A DNA stretch of 64,000 bases from Maridesulfovibrio sp. (GCF_963666665.1 NZ_OY762999.1:4258001-4322000), one strand, 5' to 3'; counted from the stretch's first letter, positions 1-8,537 are shown. The notes: a model not told the origin generated them from the sequence alone. Translations and numbers: made by a program.

Positions 1-2
1 TC

Positions 3-641
3 ATATGCCGAAATGGTAAGGTAAGACACGTTGTTGTCTGCTTTACTGTAGTCAATGATGAATTCGGCACCCCCCTGAAGGTCATTGGTGTGAATCAGGA
101 CATCACTGCCCGCAAAAATGCTGAAGAAAAAATTCGTTACTTAGCTACACACGATGCACTAACAGGGTTGCCATCCCTGCGCTTGGCGAGGGACCGCATC
201 ACACAAGCCGGACTTCTTGCCAAGAGAAAAAGCATGTTTGCTGCTATTCTTTTTATCGATTTGGACGGCTTCAAAAATGTCAACGACACGCTGGGACATG
301 ATGCCGGGGATGAGTTGCTCCGAGAGACCGCACGCAGGCTGAACTCCTGTGTTCGTGAAATGGATACAGTTGCCCGTATCGGCGGGGATGAGTTTCTTGT
401 GGTTTTGAACGAACTCCGGTCCAAATCGGATGCGGGGGTTATCGCGGATAAGATGATCAAATCTATCAGTGCTCCATTCTCTTACATGGGCAATGAAGTC
501 TTTGTCGGGGCAAGTATCGGTATATCGCTGTGGTGCCCACAAGAGAAAAGCAGCTGCGCTGATGAATTGATCAAAAAGGCGGACAGCGCAATGTACAGTG
601 TTAAAAAATCAGGTAAAAACAGGTATGCCTACGCTGACTGA
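3..641 (+). CDS. PAS-GGDEF diguanylate cyclase, C-terminal part
   Basis: The reading frame is open from the first bases of the window, so the gene starts upstream; a GTG at 90 is internal. The first 30 or so residues are the end of a PAS/PAC sensor domain (IGVNQDITARKNAEEK), followed by a complete GGDEF domain with an intact RIGGDEF signature near position 400. The family makes the second messenger cyclic di-GMP from two GTP in the cytoplasm. No EAL domain follows. It is convergent with the next gene, whose stop lies 12 bases beyond. The sensory input and any membrane part are outside the window. Confidence 0.93.
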   Translation: MCRNGKVRHVVVCFTVVNDEFGTPLKVIGVNQDITARKNAEEKIRYLATHDALTGLPSLRLARDRITQAGLLAKRKSMFAAILFIDLDGFKNVNDTLGHDAGDELLRETARRLNSCVREMDTVARIGGDEFLVVLNELRSKSDAGVIADKMIKSISAPFSYMGNEVFVGASIGISLWCPQEKSSCADELIKKADSAMYSVKKSGKNRYAYAD

Positions 642-652
642 AGAGAATTAAT

Positions 653-1705
653 TCAAGCGGTTAGTTCTCGATGATTGTTTGGGCAGGTCAGATGATGCTG
701 AAACATTACGTGATGTTTCTGATTGTTTGTGTCTTGTGTTTTGGAGGCGTCGAACAACAAATTGTTCAGAAAAGGGCTTTTGTAACAAGGATTGGAAAGG
801 CTTTTATCTAACTCTGACTGAATCAGACCATACCTATCTAGCGAGAAATGGCACAGGGTGTGATTGATCTCATCCCATTCTGCTATGGGCACCTTTTCAT
901 CATATGGGAAATTAGCAAAATTTTTCCTTCCCATGTTTATATAGGCTAAAGAATTATGTGCCTTTTCAAGTCGTTTATTAATTGATTTCAGGTAGTCATC
1001 TGACATGGCTCCACTCAGCATATTCATAAGGTCGTTTTTTAAGCAGCCTTTAACAACATTCAATACTGTGTTGCTGGCAAGCCATGACGCAACATCGGTA
1101 CATTCGACTCTTACGCCTCCACAGCCAATCGCTTTTACCGGAGCATGCGCGAGGGGTTTGACCTTATCAACATAATTTGAAAAAGCAGACTGAGCATCAA
1201 CTGGAATGCAGTACCGGAACTGATCGCTTAATCTTCTATGCCTTTCTTTTTTTACTATTCTCAGCAGTATGCCTTTTTTAACAAAATGAAATAGCAATGA
1301 TGATTCAACAACCATTCTCCCCAGATCTTCAGAGTATTGGCTGCCAGTACTATCACGTACTTGTTTCTTGAACCAAAGAGGAATGCTATCCGTAACTCCG
1401 TAATTTTCCGTTATTAATCCAGCATTTAAGATGCAAACGTCAATGTGCCTAGGGTTTGCCACAAGGTCCCCAAAATTTACCATTTGGCAATTGTCAGCAT
1501 ACTTTCCAGATAATAGAACGGTCAGTTCCATTAATTTCGCATAGCTTAAGGCAATAAAAGGAAAATGTTTAACATCGGAATTCTTTGATATGCCTTCCAG
1601 CTCGGCTTGTCTTAAAGTAATAAATTTCTCATCCAAATTCTTTGGATCTATTGTCGAATCCAGAAATTCATTAAATTTAATTAAATCGCCAATTGTCATA
1701 TCCAT
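653..1705 (-). CDS. hypothetical protein, orphan AT-rich gene
   Basis: Uncharacterised protein of about 350 residues, mostly polar, with no signal peptide, membrane segment or motif that I recognise. I chose the ATG at 1705 because a GGAG lies six bases upstream; a TTG two codons earlier and an ATG two codons later are alternatives. Composition is more AT-rich than the housekeeping genes, and the gene sits alone between a GGDEF gene and an insertion sequence, which suggests accessory DNA. The C-terminus is rich in His, Asn and Gln. No function can be assigned. Confidence 0.7.
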   Translation of the reverse strand: MDMTIGDLIKFNEFLDSTIDPKNLDEKFITLRQAELEGISKNSDVKHFPFIALSYAKLMELTVLLSGKYADNCQMVNFGDLVANPRHIDVCILNAGLITENYGVTDSIPLWFKKQVRDSTGSQYSEDLGRMVVESSLLFHFVKKGILLRIVKKERHRRLSDQFRYCIPVDAQSAFSNYVDKVKPLAHAPVKAIGCGGVRVECTDVASWLASNTVLNVVKGCLKNDLMNMLSGAMSDDYLKSINKRLEKAHNSLAYINMGRKNFANFPYDEKVPIAEWDEINHTLCHFSLDRYGLIQSELDKSLSNPCYKSPFLNNLLFDASKTQDTNNQKHHVMFQHHLTCPNNHRELTA

Positions 1706-1923
1706 CTTCAACTCCGTATGCCAGGCAACAGCCTTGCCTTGTTTCGCTAATTAGTAGCTATCGGGAATTGTAAGTTGAAGAACGGTTCTAAGTATAATTT
1801 ATGCGATATATGTCCGAGTTGACACAATATTATTGGGATCAAGTTTTACAGGAGAAAGAGGATTAGTCGGAAGTTGTAAGAAAATGGCCTTATCGTTTTT
1901 AAATGGTAATCAATACGTTTAAC

Positions 1924-1947
1924 TGAGCCGTCCTAAAATAGATTGAC
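1924..1947. repeat. IS3 element terminal inverted repeat, left
   Basis: Starts TGAGCCGTCCT and pairs with the reverse complement of 3215-3238, which starts TGTCCCGTCCT. About 19 of 24 bases match by eye. The flanking AAC at 1921-1923 is repeated beyond the other end. Confidence 0.85.
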
Positions 1948-1961
1948 GGTTAATTGGTTTA

Positions 1962-2843
1962 CTACAGGGCTGTGGGGGTACCCCCACAGCCCTGTTTATG
2001 TATTTGGTTCGGTGTTTTCATTTTCAAACTAAGATGAGGACGTTCAGAATTATATATTTCAATAGACTCTTTTACGAGTGAATTTAACTCATCAAAGCTA
2101 GTGCATTTAACCACCAAAAATTCTTGTTTTAAAATTCCATTTATACGTTCAGCTAACGCATTTTGGTAACAATCATACCCATCTGTCATAGATGGGACCA
2201 TTTCGGCTTTCTTGAGTTTGTTTTGATAAATGGACGATGCGTACTGCAATCCACGATCTGAATGGTGGATTGTTTTGTTTCGCGTTTTTCGGTTTTTGAT
2301 AGCCATATCTAAAGCTTTAGTGGTCCCTTCGGCACTAAGATCAGAACTCAAATTGTGACCTACAATTTTTCTGCTAAAAGAGTCTGTGATTAGTGATAGA
2401 TAGTATGTTTTATTTAACGTTTTTACGTAAGTTATATCACTAACAAAGACTTCTTCTGAATACTGAGGCTTAAACTCCTTCAATAAATTAGGATGTTTTT
2501 TGAGCCAATGCTTTGAATTTGTAGTTTTTGTGTAATTTTTTCTTGTTTTTATCAGTAAATGCTCTCTGCGCAATAATGCGAAAAAAGCATCCCGCCCAAG
2601 CTTGATTCCACGAGCTACAAATTTCTCACGCAATAAAAAATAAAGCTTACGCGTTCCCAGCCGAGGCATTCTGGCCCGCAGACTCAAAACAAGTTTCTTT
2701 ACTTCTTGGAACTGTTTTTCCCGTACCTTATGGCGTTTTTCAGCCTGATATATCGATTGCCGACTCACCCCGAGCTGTCTACAGCAAGCAGATAAACTTA
2801 TTTGCTTTGTTTCCTGAAGACCTCGTGCAGCTCGGGGGTAAGT
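1962..2843 (-). CDS. IS3 transposase OrfB segment (DDE integrase core)
   Basis: Catalytic half of an IS3-family transposase. It has an rve integrase core with the DDE triad in recognisable settings: FVSDITYV, HHSDRGLQ and the glutamate of ALAERING. Upstream is an IS150-like HTH_21 segment (KLYFLLREKF). The frame is open upstream of the GTG at 2768, and the extension ISLSACCRQLGVSRQ is a typical OrfB N-terminus. The natural product is therefore most likely the OrfAB fusion, entered by a -1 shift at 2843-2849. An independent start at 2768 would lose that helix. The length, about 290 residues, is normal for the family. Confidence 0.9.
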   Translation of the reverse strand, partial: TYPRAARGLQETKQISLSACCRQLGVSRQSIYQAEKRHKVREKQFQEVKKLVLSLRARMPRLGTRKLYFLLREKFVARGIKLGRDAFFALLRREHLLIKTRKNYTKTTNSKHWLKKHPNLLKEFKPQYSEEVFVSDITYVKTLNKTYYLSLITDSFSRKIVGHNLSSDLSAEGTTKALDMAIKNRKTRNKTIHHSDRGLQYASSIYQNKLKKAEMVPSMTDGYDCYQNALAERINGILKQEFLVVKCTSFDELNSLVKESIEIYNSERPHLSLKMKTPNQIHKQGCGGTPTAL

Positions 2844-3196
2844 TTTTTTCTTATGGAAGTACCCAGTTCTCTGTCAGAAATATCAATCATTTCGTTGAGA
2901 AGCATAGTTTTGATCTTCTCTTCCTGAAGCTCTTTTTCAAGACGCTTAATCTTTTGTGCTGGAGTCTCTTTGGATTTTGGCATTCTTTTCTGATGTACCA
3001 TTGGCTTGCTCCAGTCAAGGCTGCCATGTTTACGAAGCCACTTTAAAACAGTGCTGCGACCTTGGATTCCATAGGCCCTTTGGGCCTGCTTGTAGGTCAT
3101 TTCACCCTTTTCAACTAATGCCACAACGGACAATTTAAAGCCCATTGTGTAGTCCCGCTGAGTACGCTTTACTCTTTGAGTTTCTTCCTTTTTCAT
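2798..3196 (-). CDS. IS3 transposase OrfA (HTH, leucine-zipper region)
   Basis: DNA-binding subunit of the IS3-family transposase, 132 residues. The N-terminal half is a helix-turn-helix of the HTH_28/transposase_8 type (ALVEKGEMTYKQAQRAYGI followed by STVLKWLRKHG). The C-terminal half is a charged coiled coil (KIKRLEKELQEEKIK) used for multimerisation in this family. It ends TAA at 2798, 45 bases past the slippery A7 run from which ribosomes would move into orfB. Alone it usually acts as a regulator; fused to OrfB it is the transposase. Confidence 0.9.
   Translation of the reverse strand: MKKEETQRVKRTQRDYTMGFKLSVVALVEKGEMTYKQAQRAYGIQGRSTVLKWLRKHGSLDWSKPMVHQKRMPKSKETPAQKIKRLEKELQEEKIKTMLLNEMIDISDRELGTSIRKKLTPELHEVFRKQSK
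2843..2849 (-). other. programmed -1 frameshift site of the IS3 element
   Basis: On the minus strand orfA reads AGA AAA AAA CTT, giving the heptamer A AAA AAA in exactly the phase needed for tandem slippage. After a -1 slip the next codon starts at 2843 and reads through the OrfB N-terminal helix to 1962 without a stop. This is the standard OrfAB fusion mechanism of the family. Confidence 0.8.
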
Positions 3197-3214
3197 AAAA
3201 TAGGTCCTTTGGGT

Positions 3215-3238
3215 GTAAACCTATTTCAGGACGGGACA
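3215..3238. repeat. IS3 element terminal inverted repeat, right
   Basis: Reverse-complement partner of 1924-1947; ends in CA on the plus strand, as IS3-family elements do. It is followed by AAC (3239-3241), the presumed duplicated target. Confidence 0.85.
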
Positions 3239-3245
3239 AACCATT

Positions 3246-3279
3246 AAAAAAGGCCTTACCTCATGCCAATGTAAGGCCT
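3246..3279 (-). terminator. hairpin terminator, minus strand
   Basis: A 9-bp perfect stem (3251-3259 with 3271-3279) and an 11-base loop, followed on the minus strand by six T residues. It lies between the tRNA-Pro terminator and the IS. Its own transcript is not evident; it may have served a gene separated by the insertion or be a second terminator for the tRNA. Confidence 0.6.
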
Positions 3280-3302
3280 AAAAATTTCATTAAATGTATA
3301 TC

Positions 3303-3343
3303 AAAAGAAAAAAGGCTTAGCTGAAATTTTCAGCTAAGCCTTT
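3303..3343 (-). terminator. terminator of tRNA-Pro
   Basis: Long perfect stem (3311-3326 with 3327-3343), followed on the minus strand by a T-rich run (3303-3313). It lies 10 bases beyond the 3' end of tRNA-Pro. Confidence 0.85.
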
Positions 3344-3353
3344 GAATTCTCAG

Positions 3354-3430
3354 TGGTCGGAGCAGGAGGATTTGAACCCCCGGCATCTTGCTCCCAAAGC
3401 AAGCGCGCTACCAGACTGCGCCATGCTCCG
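3354..3430 (-). tRNA. tRNA-Pro (UGG)
   Basis: A 77-nt cloverleaf on the minus strand. The acceptor CGGAGCA pairs with TGCTCCG. The anticodon stem CTTGC/GCAAG encloses the loop TTTGGGA, giving anticodon TGG. The T arm contains GGTTCAAATCC, and CCA is encoded at the 3' end. Confidence 0.97.
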
Positions 3431-3540
3431 ACTTCTTTCGTGCAGAAAGGGAACTACGTTAATTGTATTTGCTTGGCAAGAACTAAATTTATTTTTTTAA
3501 ATTTTAATTCATTATCTGCACTGGTTATGCTCTTAACTGC

Positions 3541-4554
3541 TTAAAATACCCCGTTAATTTTGCACCCGCAGTACTTGCACATGCCGTCGGAAAGGCCCGT
3601 ACTATTCATCTCAAATCCGAATCTTTTGACCAATTCCTTGTGGCAATCAGGGCAGAAAGTGGATGAGCTTTCGTTACCCGGAACATTACCGATGTATACA
3701 TACTCCAGTCCCGCATTGATTCCGTCTTTTCTGGCTCTCTGCAGGGCTTCCATGGGAGTGATTGGGCAGTCCTGCATTTTGTAATCCGGGTGGAAGCGGG
3801 AAATATGCCACGGCACTTCCTTGCCCAGCTCGTTGGCGATGAATGCGGCCAGTTCCTTTAATTCGTCAGGAGAGTCGTTTTTTCCGGGAATGAGCAGGGT
3901 GGTTACCTCTATCCACCAGCCGTTTTTCTTCATATGCTTGAGGTTGTCGAGGACCGGATTAAGGCGGCCACCGCATGTATTTTGGTAAAAATCGTCGTTG
4001 AAGGCTTTGAGGTCAATGTTGGCGGCATCGATCAGTCCGGTCAGTTCTTCAATACAGTCCGGGCTTTGGAAGCCGTTGGAGACCATGATGTTTTTCAATC
4101 CTTTAATATGGGCAAGGCGGGCAGTGTCCTGCATCAGCTCGAAAAAAATGGTCGGTTCGGAATAGGTGTAGGATATGGAATCACATTTGTGGGCTATGGT
4201 CGCTTCCACCAGAATTTCCGGGGTTACTTTCTGCCCGGTGATTTCCCGACCTGTTTTGGGGTGCTGGGAAAGAGATGCATTCTGGCAGAAGGAGCAGCCG
4301 AAGTTGCAGCCCTGTGTGCCTAGCGAAAAGGTTTCGGTTCCGGGCAGGAAGTGGTAGAGCGGTTTTTTTTCTACCGGGTCAACATTAAGTGCAGCTACCA
4401 TCTCATAGGTTTTGGTCATGAGCTGGCCGTCAACATTTTGCCGTACCCCGCATTTACCGTGTTCCTGTTCGTCAATTATGCAGAAGTGGCTGCATAGCCT
4501 GCATTGGACTTTGCCGTCCTTAAGAGGTTTCCAGAGTCTGGCGGGATGAAGCAT
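3541..4554 (-). CDS. amrS: AmmeMemoRadiSam system radical SAM enzyme
   Basis: Radical SAM enzyme of 337 residues, matching the family known as AmrS (PflA-like). The cluster motif CNFGCSFC gives Cys83, Cys87 and Cys90. Extra cysteines at both ends (18, 21, 25, 35, and CPDC plus CKYCGC near the C-terminus) suggest zinc- or cluster-binding ribbons. In many genomes the enzyme is encoded with an AMMECR1-Memo protein. No such partner is visible in this window, so here it is an orphan. Its substrate is unknown. It is followed upstream on the same strand by a small exported protein; the gap is 12 bases. Confidence 0.9.
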   Translation of the reverse strand: MLHPARLWKPLKDGKVQCRLCSHFCIIDEQEHGKCGVRQNVDGQLMTKTYEMVAALNVDPVEKKPLYHFLPGTETFSLGTQGCNFGCSFCQNASLSQHPKTGREITGQKVTPEILVEATIAHKCDSISYTYSEPTIFFELMQDTARLAHIKGLKNIMVSNGFQSPDCIEELTGLIDAANIDLKAFNDDFYQNTCGGRLNPVLDNLKHMKKNGWWIEVTTLLIPGKNDSPDELKELAAFIANELGKEVPWHISRFHPDYKMQDCPITPMEALQRARKDGINAGLEYVYIGNVPGNESSSTFCPDCHKELVKRFGFEMNSTGLSDGMCKYCGCKINGVF

Positions 4555-4566
4555 GACTTTCCTTCT

Positions 4567-4845
4567 TTAATTTTGCTGCGGTTTGACTTCAGGTACAACT
4601 AATATAGGGCCGATTTGAGTGTCTTCCTTTTCTTCATCCTTGTCTTTAGGTGAAATTGTTATCGTGTTGGAATTATTATCTGATTGAATTGAAATTCTGC
4701 TTTTGTTTCCGCCTCCGGTTCCCATGCGGATAGGTTTGCGGTCCTTGGCGGTGTCCTTGTTAATGAACTTGGTTCCTGCTATGGCGTTTCCACACAGGAA
4801 CAGTCCCAGAATAATAAAAGTGATGAATAAAGTTTTCTTGTACAT
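4567..4845 (-). CDS. small exported protein, unknown function
   Basis: Predicted 92-residue protein beginning MYKKTLFITFIILGLFL, a clear signal peptide ending near CGNAIAG. I chose the ATG at 4845 because GGAG lies seven bases upstream; the longer open frame to 4896 lacks this. The mature part is short, polar and rich in Lys, Asp and Ser, with a C-terminal VVPEVKPQQN. It is probably periplasmic. It shares the strand and a 12-base gap with the downstream radical SAM gene, so the two may be co-transcribed, but no functional link is evident. Confidence 0.7.
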   Translation of the reverse strand: MYKKTLFITFIILGLFLCGNAIAGTKFINKDTAKDRKPIRMGTGGGNKSRISIQSDNNSNTITISPKDKDEEKEDTQIGPILVVPEVKPQQN

Positions 4846-5005
4846 GGTTTTTCTCCGTGGCATAGTATAAACTCTTATTTGGTCCTGTGCAAACAATGGA
4901 CCTTTTTCTTTTCCCGGTAGCGGGAAATGGGTAATGTTGTTCCTTGAACTTATGCGGGATTCAGCATATACAGTCCGTTCTTAGAGACTGTTAGGAGAAA
5001 TTAAT

Positions 5006-6052
5006 ATGGCAAGTCGTTCTGATGCATATAAAGCCGCCGGTGTTGATATCGATGCGGCTAATGATTTTATTGGTCGCATTAAAGGTATGGTGGGTTCCAC
5101 CTTCACCAAAGGTGTGGTCACTGATATTGGCGGGTTCGGCGGGCTGTTCAAGCTTGACCTTACTCAGATGGAAGAGCCCGTGCTGGTGGCAGGTGCCGAC
5201 GGTGTGGGAACCAAGCTTAAACTCGCTTTTGCAGTAAACAAGCACGATACTATCGGTATCGACCTTGTTGCTATGAGCGTAAACGATATTCTCGTGCAGG
5301 GTGCAAAACCCCTGTTCTTCCTCGACTATTTTGCAACCGGTAAACTTGAGTCCGGCGTGGCTGAAGAAGTTATCGCAGGTGTTGTGGAAGGCTGTAAGCA
5401 GTCCGGTTGTGCGCTGCTCGGCGGTGAGACCGCTGAAATGCCCGGCTTTTATGCTGACGGTGAGTATGACCTTTCCGGTTTCTGTGTAGGTATGGTGGAT
5501 AACGCCAAGATCGTAGACGGTTCCTCCATTACAATCGGGGATTCCATCATCGGTCTGGAGTCTTCCGGCATCCATTCCAACGGTTATTCTCTGGTTCGTA
5601 AGATTTTTGATGAGTCCGGCCTGAAAGCTGACGATCTGCTTCCCGGCACTGATCAGAAAATCGGTGAAGCCCTGCTGGCTCCCACCAGAATTTACGTTGA
5701 TGCGGTTCACAACCTTTCCCGCGATATTGAAATCAAGGGTATGGTTCATGTGACCGGCGGTGGTTTCTACGATAACGTACCCCGCATCCTGCCCAAGCAG
5801 GTTACCGCAGAAATCAATTTTAACTCATGGGAAGTTTCTCCCGTGTTCAACTGGCTCAAGGAACAGGGCAATCTCAGCTGGCCTGAAATGCTGCAGATTT
5901 TCAACACCGGTATCGGTTACATCCTCGTTGTATCCAAAGACCGTGAAGAAGATGTGCTCAGCAGACTGGCCGGAATGAAGCTCAATTCATGGAAGATCGG
6001 TGAAATCACCGCCCGTGACGGAGATTCCGAGCAGGTTAAAGTTAATTTCTAG
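5006..6052 (+). CDS. purM: phosphoribosylformylglycinamidine cyclo-ligase (AIR synthetase)
   Basis: Cytosolic enzyme of de novo purine synthesis that closes the imidazole ring: FGAM plus ATP gives AIR. The 348 residues match the family length. Visible signatures include the start MASRSDAYKAAGVDIDAAN, GGFGGLF, the nucleotide-binding loop VAGADGVGTKLKLA, the MSVNDILVQGA block, GGETAEMPGFY and HVTGGGFYDNVPR. An AGGAG lies upstream of the ATG. It is a single-gene unit, followed by a strong terminator. The whole opposite strand is also partly open, but only as a shadow. Confidence 0.98.
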   Translation: MASRSDAYKAAGVDIDAANDFIGRIKGMVGSTFTKGVVTDIGGFGGLFKLDLTQMEEPVLVAGADGVGTKLKLAFAVNKHDTIGIDLVAMSVNDILVQGAKPLFFLDYFATGKLESGVAEEVIAGVVEGCKQSGCALLGGETAEMPGFYADGEYDLSGFCVGMVDNAKIVDGSSITIGDSIIGLESSGIHSNGYSLVRKIFDESGLKADDLLPGTDQKIGEALLAPTRIYVDAVHNLSRDIEIKGMVHVTGGGFYDNVPRILPKQVTAEINFNSWEVSPVFNWLKEQGNLSWPEMLQIFNTGIGYILVVSKDREEDVLSRLAGMKLNSWKIGEITARDGDSEQVKVNF

Positions 6053-6072
6053 TTTTTGTCTTTGGTAAGTCA

Positions 6073-6107
6073 AAAGCCCTCGAACCTTATGGTTTGAGGG
6101 CTTTTTT
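6073..6107 (+). terminator. terminator of purM
   Basis: Stem AGCCCTCGAACC with GGTTTGAGGGCT (one G-U pair) and loop TTAT, followed by six T residues, 20 bases after the purM stop. Confidence 0.92.
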
Positions 6108-6130
6108 ATTTAACATTATTCAAGATATAT

Positions 6131-7060
6131 TTATCGGCTGTGGGCTGGTTGCCAATTATTCGTCAGTTCTAAAGCTTTTTGTATTTCTGAGTGAGTCATT
6201 CTGCGTTCAAGCATGTCTCGGCTCTTTGCGGCTTGTCTGATTCCTTGCGCGGCTGACAGGCTGAACCTCATGTATGCCAGAACGTAGTCCTGCGGAATAT
6301 CCTGTCCGCTTTCATACATTGCTGCAATATTATACTGGGCTTCGGGGACTCCCTGCCTCGCAGCCTTTAAATACCATTGTGCCGCTCTGGCGCGGTCCTG
6401 TTTTACTCCCAGTCCGTTGTCGAACATAAGTCCAAGGTTATACTGGGACAGCGCATAACCTTGCTCTGCGGCGGTTAAGTACCAAAAAACCGCATGTGAG
6501 TAATTCTGCGGTATTCCCAAACCTTCTGCGTACATAAGGGCCAGATCGTGCTGGGCTTTCGGCAGTCCTTGTTCAGCCGCCTTCATGTACCATTGCGCAG
6601 CCTGAGAGTAATCTTGCGGCAGACCCAGACCATTTTCGTAAAGCCGTCCAAGATTAAGCTGGGCCCCTGCAAAATTCAGTTCTGCTGCCCGTCGGTACCA
6701 TTGGGCTGCAATGGAGTAGTTTTGTTCAACTCCCTTCCCGTTGTCATACATGGACCCTAGATTATTCTGAGCCATGGCGTTGTCTTGTTCCGCAGCCTTG
6801 CGGTACCATATAGCAGCCTGATTTAAGTCCTGCTCTGTCCCCATGCCTTGGGCATACATTATGCCCAGATTATACATGGCCTTGGCGTGTCCCTGCTCTG
6901 CCGCATTGATAAATTTACGGCCTGCAAGTTCGTAGTTTCCCTACTGGTAGGCTGCGAAACCGTCTTCAAAGTCGTCAGCATTTGAGGGGGCTGGAAAAAT
7001 AGCAGAGAGACCCATAAGTAATATGGCTGCGCAAGATATTAAATGTATGAAACGTTTCAT
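6131..7060 (-). pseudogene. exported Sel1-repeat protein interrupted by an amber codon
   Basis: The frame starts at ATG 7060 (GGAG five bases upstream) with a signal peptide (MKRFIHLISCAAILLMGL...SNA). It is stopped by TAG at 6941-6943 after GFAAYQ, then continues in the same frame with GNYELAGRKF and at least six 36-residue Sel1/TPR-like repeats (pattern A.Y.LG.MY..G.G..QD...A..WY..AA) to a stop at 6131. In related proteins the interrupted position is normally Lys, so AAG to TAG is a plausible single change. Sel1 proteins act as scaffolds for protein-protein contact. The downstream part is undamaged, so the lesion is recent, is a sequencing error, or is read through. It follows selO by 22 bases. 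Confidence 0.8.
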
Positions 7061-7082
7061 ATATACTCCGGGTCGTTTTTGC

Positions 7083-8537
7083 TTAAGTTCCGCAGAATGT
7101 CTGGTAGACTCGTTCTGTCGGTTCCGGAGGTTGCATGTATTCATCGTATTCCGGTTGCTCATCATATGGATGATGCAGAATTTTGATCAGCTTCTTGGTC
7201 GGTTCGAAATCATCATTTTCAACAGCAGCACTGATGGCCTGCTCAACGCGGTGGTTGCGGGGGATGAAGGCCGGGTTGTTGCGGTCCATAGTTTGGGCCG
7301 CTTCTTCTTTAGTTATATTTTGCCGTTCCCGTTCGGCTTTCCATTTTTCAAGCCATTCCGAGATGTTGTTTTTGCCGTTGAAAAGGCTCAGTAGGGGGGC
7401 TCCATTGCCCAAAACGGTTTTGCTCAGCATCCTGAAGCTGAGGGTAAAGTCTGCCTTGGATTCATGCATGATCTGCAATAAATCATTCAGCAATTCTTGA
7501 GCAGGTTCATCCGGCTTCAGACCGATCTTGCTGCACATTTCAGCAAAGTAATGTGTCCTGAATTCAGGCCCGAATCCCTGTACAATTTCTTCCGCACGGG
7601 ATTTGGCCTGCTCAGTATCCGTATGGATGAGGGACAGCAGGCATCCGGCAAGTCCGGCAAGGTTCCATTGGGCAATGGAAGGCTGGCGTCCGTATGCATA
7701 CCTGCCGTAATGGTCGATGGAACTGAAGACCGTTGCCGGATCATAACCATCCATGAAGGCGCAGGGTCCGTAATCAATGGTCTCACCGGAAATAGTGGTG
7801 TTGTCTGTGTTCATTACCCCGTGAATAAATCCGATCCGCATCCATTTGGCTACCAGCCGCGCCTGAACCGAGCAGACTTTTCCGAGGAATGCCGCATAGG
7901 GATTTCCGGCTTCTTTAAGATGCGGATAGTGAAGGTCAATGGCATAATCCGTTAGGGTTTTTACTCCCTCATAATCGTTTCGGGATGCAAAATACTCAAA
8001 GGTACCGATCCGAATATGGCTGGATGCAACACGGGTGAAGACTGCCCCGGGGAGGGCTTGTTCCCGGAAAACATTTTCTCCACTGCAGACCATGGCAAGG
8101 GCGCGGGTGGTGGGAATGCCCAGCCGGAACATGGCTTCACTTACAATGTATTCGCGGATGGCCGGACCAAGAGGCGAACGGCCGTCTCCGTTGCGGGAAT
8201 ACATGGTCTGTCCGGCACCTTTGAGCTGAATGTCGTAGCGTTTTCCGCTGCTGTTGACGAATTCACCGAGCAGGACAGCCCTGCCGTCACCCAGTTGGGG
8301 CACGAAATTACCGAACTGGTGTCCGGCGTATACTTGGGCCAGCGGTTCCGAATCCTGAGGCGGTTTGTTGCCGGAAAACAATTCTGCCTGTTCAGCATCT
8401 GTTTCCGGCAAGGGGAATTCCATTTCCCCGGCAAGCTCCCGGTTCACGAGAATGATCCGGGGCTGCTTTACTGGGGTGGGATTTATGCGCTGGTAGAATT
8501 TGTTTTCCAGCCGTGCGTAGCTGTTGTCAAAGGGCAT
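7083..8537 (-). CDS. selO: SelO-type protein adenylyltransferase (YdiU family)
   Basis: Pseudokinase-fold enzyme that in characterised relatives transfers AMP from ATP to Ser/Thr/Tyr of target proteins, linked to redox stress. The product is about 484 residues from the ATG at 8537 (MPFDNSYARL, the usual family start); a GTG at 8561 overlapping the upstream stop is an alternative. Recognisable blocks are VYAGHQFGNFVPQLGDGRA, LKGAGQTMYSRNGDGRSPLG, IGFIHGVMNTDNTTISG and YGPCAFMDGYDP. The protein ends TFCGT, with the conserved C-terminal cysteine that is selenocysteine in some homologues. It is the third gene of a leftward run after the ydbH- and ydbL-like genes. Confidence 0.95.
   Translation of the reverse strand: MPFDNSYARLENKFYQRINPTPVKQPRIILVNRELAGEMEFPLPETDAEQAELFSGNKPPQDSEPLAQVYAGHQFGNFVPQLGDGRAVLLGEFVNSSGKRYDIQLKGAGQTMYSRNGDGRSPLGPAIREYIVSEAMFRLGIPTTRALAMVCSGENVFREQALPGAVFTRVASSHIRIGTFEYFASRNDYEGVKTLTDYAIDLHYPHLKEAGNPYAAFLGKVCSVQARLVAKWMRIGFIHGVMNTDNTTISGETIDYGPCAFMDGYDPATVFSSIDHYGRYAYGRQPSIAQWNLAGLAGCLLSLIHTDTEQAKSRAEEIVQGFGPEFRTHYFAEMCSKIGLKPDEPAQELLNDLLQIMHESKADFTLSFRMLSKTVLGNGAPLLSLFNGKNNISEWLEKWKAERERQNITKEEAAQTMDRNNPAFIPRNHRVEQAISAAVENDDFEPTKKLIKILHHPYDEQPEYDEYMQPPEPTERVYQTFCGT

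Larger units (their letters stand above)
1924..3238 (-). mobile_element. IS3-family insertion sequence, apparently intact
   Basis: A 1315-bp element. Both ends start with TG and carry imperfect inverted repeats that match at about 19 of 24 positions, sharing the core CCGTCCT. The trinucleotide AAC is present just outside both ends (1921-1923 and 3239-3241), fitting the 3-bp target duplication common in this family. Inside are orfA and orfB in -1 phase with a slippery heptamer between them. No stop or frame lesion is visible, so the element may be functional. It sits in the intergenic space between an orphan gene and tRNA-Pro. Confidence 0.93.

Noticed and set aside
4991..5749. Long open frame opposite purM
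   Set aside because: Shadow of the highly biased purM codons; no family resemblance.
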